Positions 63,333 through 64,000 of a stretch of 64,000 nucleotides of DNA are shown piece by piece. The translations under genes were made by a program, and so were the position numbers. The stretch is from Chryseobacterium sp. MYb264 (GTDB taxonomy: Bacteria; Bacteroidota; Bacteroidia; Flavobacteriales; Weeksellaceae). The stretch's first letter is position 1, and each line of letters opens with the position of its first letter. The notes below the pieces were generated by a model. That model had not been told where the DNA came from and searched no databases. It saw only the letters and a program-made list of their open reading frames with translations. The DNA lies in assembly GCF_035974275.1 (NCBI RefSeq), contig NZ_CP142422.1, positions 2,790,001 to 2,854,000 on the forward strand, in the 5' to 3' direction.

Positions 63333-63705
63333 GATTGATTTTTTGATGACCTAAAAAAGTCGTTGAAAGAGTTTTTTATTTTTAAACCATTAAGATAACC
63401 AAAGAAACCAGAAGTTTGATAAGATCGGTCAACAGCTGAATACTTAGAAATATCTTTTGTTTATATCCTTAACAACTCAAGTTTCTGATTAAAACCCGGA
63501 GCCCGTTTAAATAGTATCCTTATTATTTTCTACTGCTATTCTGAGATAGAATTTTCATTTCTTATGTAGAGACCGGGCGATACCCCATCAAAAATAAAAA
63601 ATGAAAAAATACATTCTGAAAAACATAAAAAGAAATCAAAGATCAAATGATAAACAGATCTCCTTAATCTGTAAAATTTTAAATGGATTCTTAATAAATA
63701 AAATT
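63333..63705. other. Gap between the fusion-protein and pump genes
   Basis: About 370 bp, no gene. It is long for an RND operon; a separate promoter for czcA may lie here, but no clear TTG/TAnnTTTG pair was identified. Confidence 0.35.
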
Positions 63706-64000
63706 TTAACTATTCAAAGAACGGTAAATCAGCAGTTGATTATTCGTGATTACCTGTTCTCCTTCCGTTAAACCGTCCTCAACATACGTGGTATCTCCCA
63801 CTTGTTTCAGTACTTTTATTTCTTTCACCTTTACATCTGCTCTGGAGTGATAGATCACAACAAAGCTTCTGTTATCATCGAAGATCACCGCCTTGGAAGG
63901 AATAGTAAGTGCCATGTCATTCTCAGATTTGGATACTTTTATGGTGGCCTTACTTTCGGGGATCAGCAGACCATTGGCATTATCAAGGACCACCCTGGCC
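63706..64000 (-). CDS. RND efflux membrane-fusion protein, C-terminal part (runs off window)
   Basis: The C-terminal ~98 residues of an HlyD/CzcB-type periplasmic adaptor; the start lies beyond the window. The visible part reads ARVVLDNANGLLIPESKATI, then a beta-barrel and membrane-proximal domain (LTIPSKAVIFDDNRSFVVIY, EIKVLKQVGDTTYVEDGL, GEQVITNNQLLI). The ~LLIPE~P..A.~ pattern is typical of CzcB/CusB relatives. It joins the CzcA pump to an outer-membrane channel. The channel gene is probably further right. Confidence 0.85.
   Translation of the reverse strand, partial: ARVVLDNANGLLIPESKATIKVSKSENDMALTIPSKAVIFDDNRSFVVIYHSRADVKVKEIKVLKQVGDTTYVEDGLTEGEQVITNNQLLIYRSLNS

Overview
The window looks like chromosome of a flavobacterium close to Chryseobacterium (Weeksellaceae). 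It is AT-rich. Start-proximal promoters fit the Bacteroidetes pattern TTG-N(17-23)-TAnnTTTG. Secreted proteins carry type IX secretion (T9SS) tails, and lineage-typical families are present (BspA-type surface protein, GLPGLI, DUF5777, DUF3467, grasp-with-spasm RiPP genes). No alignment or database search was run; family calls rest on recognised motifs and gene order.

Region 1, about 1-27 kb, is core and niche metabolism. It holds a truncated BspA-type gene, a beta-barrel protein, kgtP, an ABC exporter, truA diverging from lpxK-punA, a thioredoxin-like lipid- or periplasm-facing protein, dinB, a cytoplasmic alpha-amylase, a Cys-rich bacteriocin-like peptide, an esterase, an AraC/alcohol dehydrogenase pair, an HxlR/NmrA pair with a palindromic operator, and tandem NPP-type phosphodiesterases. 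A five-gene periplasm/outer-membrane operon (DUF5777, cytochrome c, YceI, ankyrin, DOMON-like T9SS protein) follows. It is preceded by a GTGA-N6-TCAC operator and a Crp/Fnr regulator gene.

Region 2, about 27-44 kb, is the transcription/translation core, read leftward: tuf, tRNA-Trp, secE, nusG, rplK, rplA, rplJ, rplL, rpoB, rpoC, DUF3467. Two long gaps (nusG-rplK and rplL-rpoB) hold copies of an undescribed-looking ~480 bp non-autonomous transposable element. A third copy lies beyond rpoC. Two copies have imperfect terminal inverted repeats and perfect 8 bp target duplications.

Region 3, about 45.6-60.2 kb, is an accessory island. Its left part contains wreckage of conjugative or plasmid DNA: a 5'-truncated ArdC-type metallopeptidase, a DUF6876-relaxase chimera, a Rep_3 initiator and a frameshifted HTH gene. 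Set among these is a graspetide-type grasp-with-spasm locus: GG-leader precursor, attenuator, ATP-grasp, a 62-aa overlapping ORF, SPASM protein, and a GLPGLI gene upstream. Its right part (52.6-59.2 kb) has a serine recombinase followed by a single-orientation array of short unrelated genes. Seven copies of a 16 bp repeat (consensus AATCTCAAAAAACGAT) lie at or just after the stop codons. This layout resembles a cassette array (integron-like, or like the recombinase-associated acquired interbacterial defence arrays of Bacteroidales) and is the best candidate for an undescribed system. An intact IS5-family element without a target duplication closes the island.

Region 4, 60.2-64 kb, holds a CzcA/CusA heavy-metal RND pump and the C-terminal part of its membrane-fusion partner.
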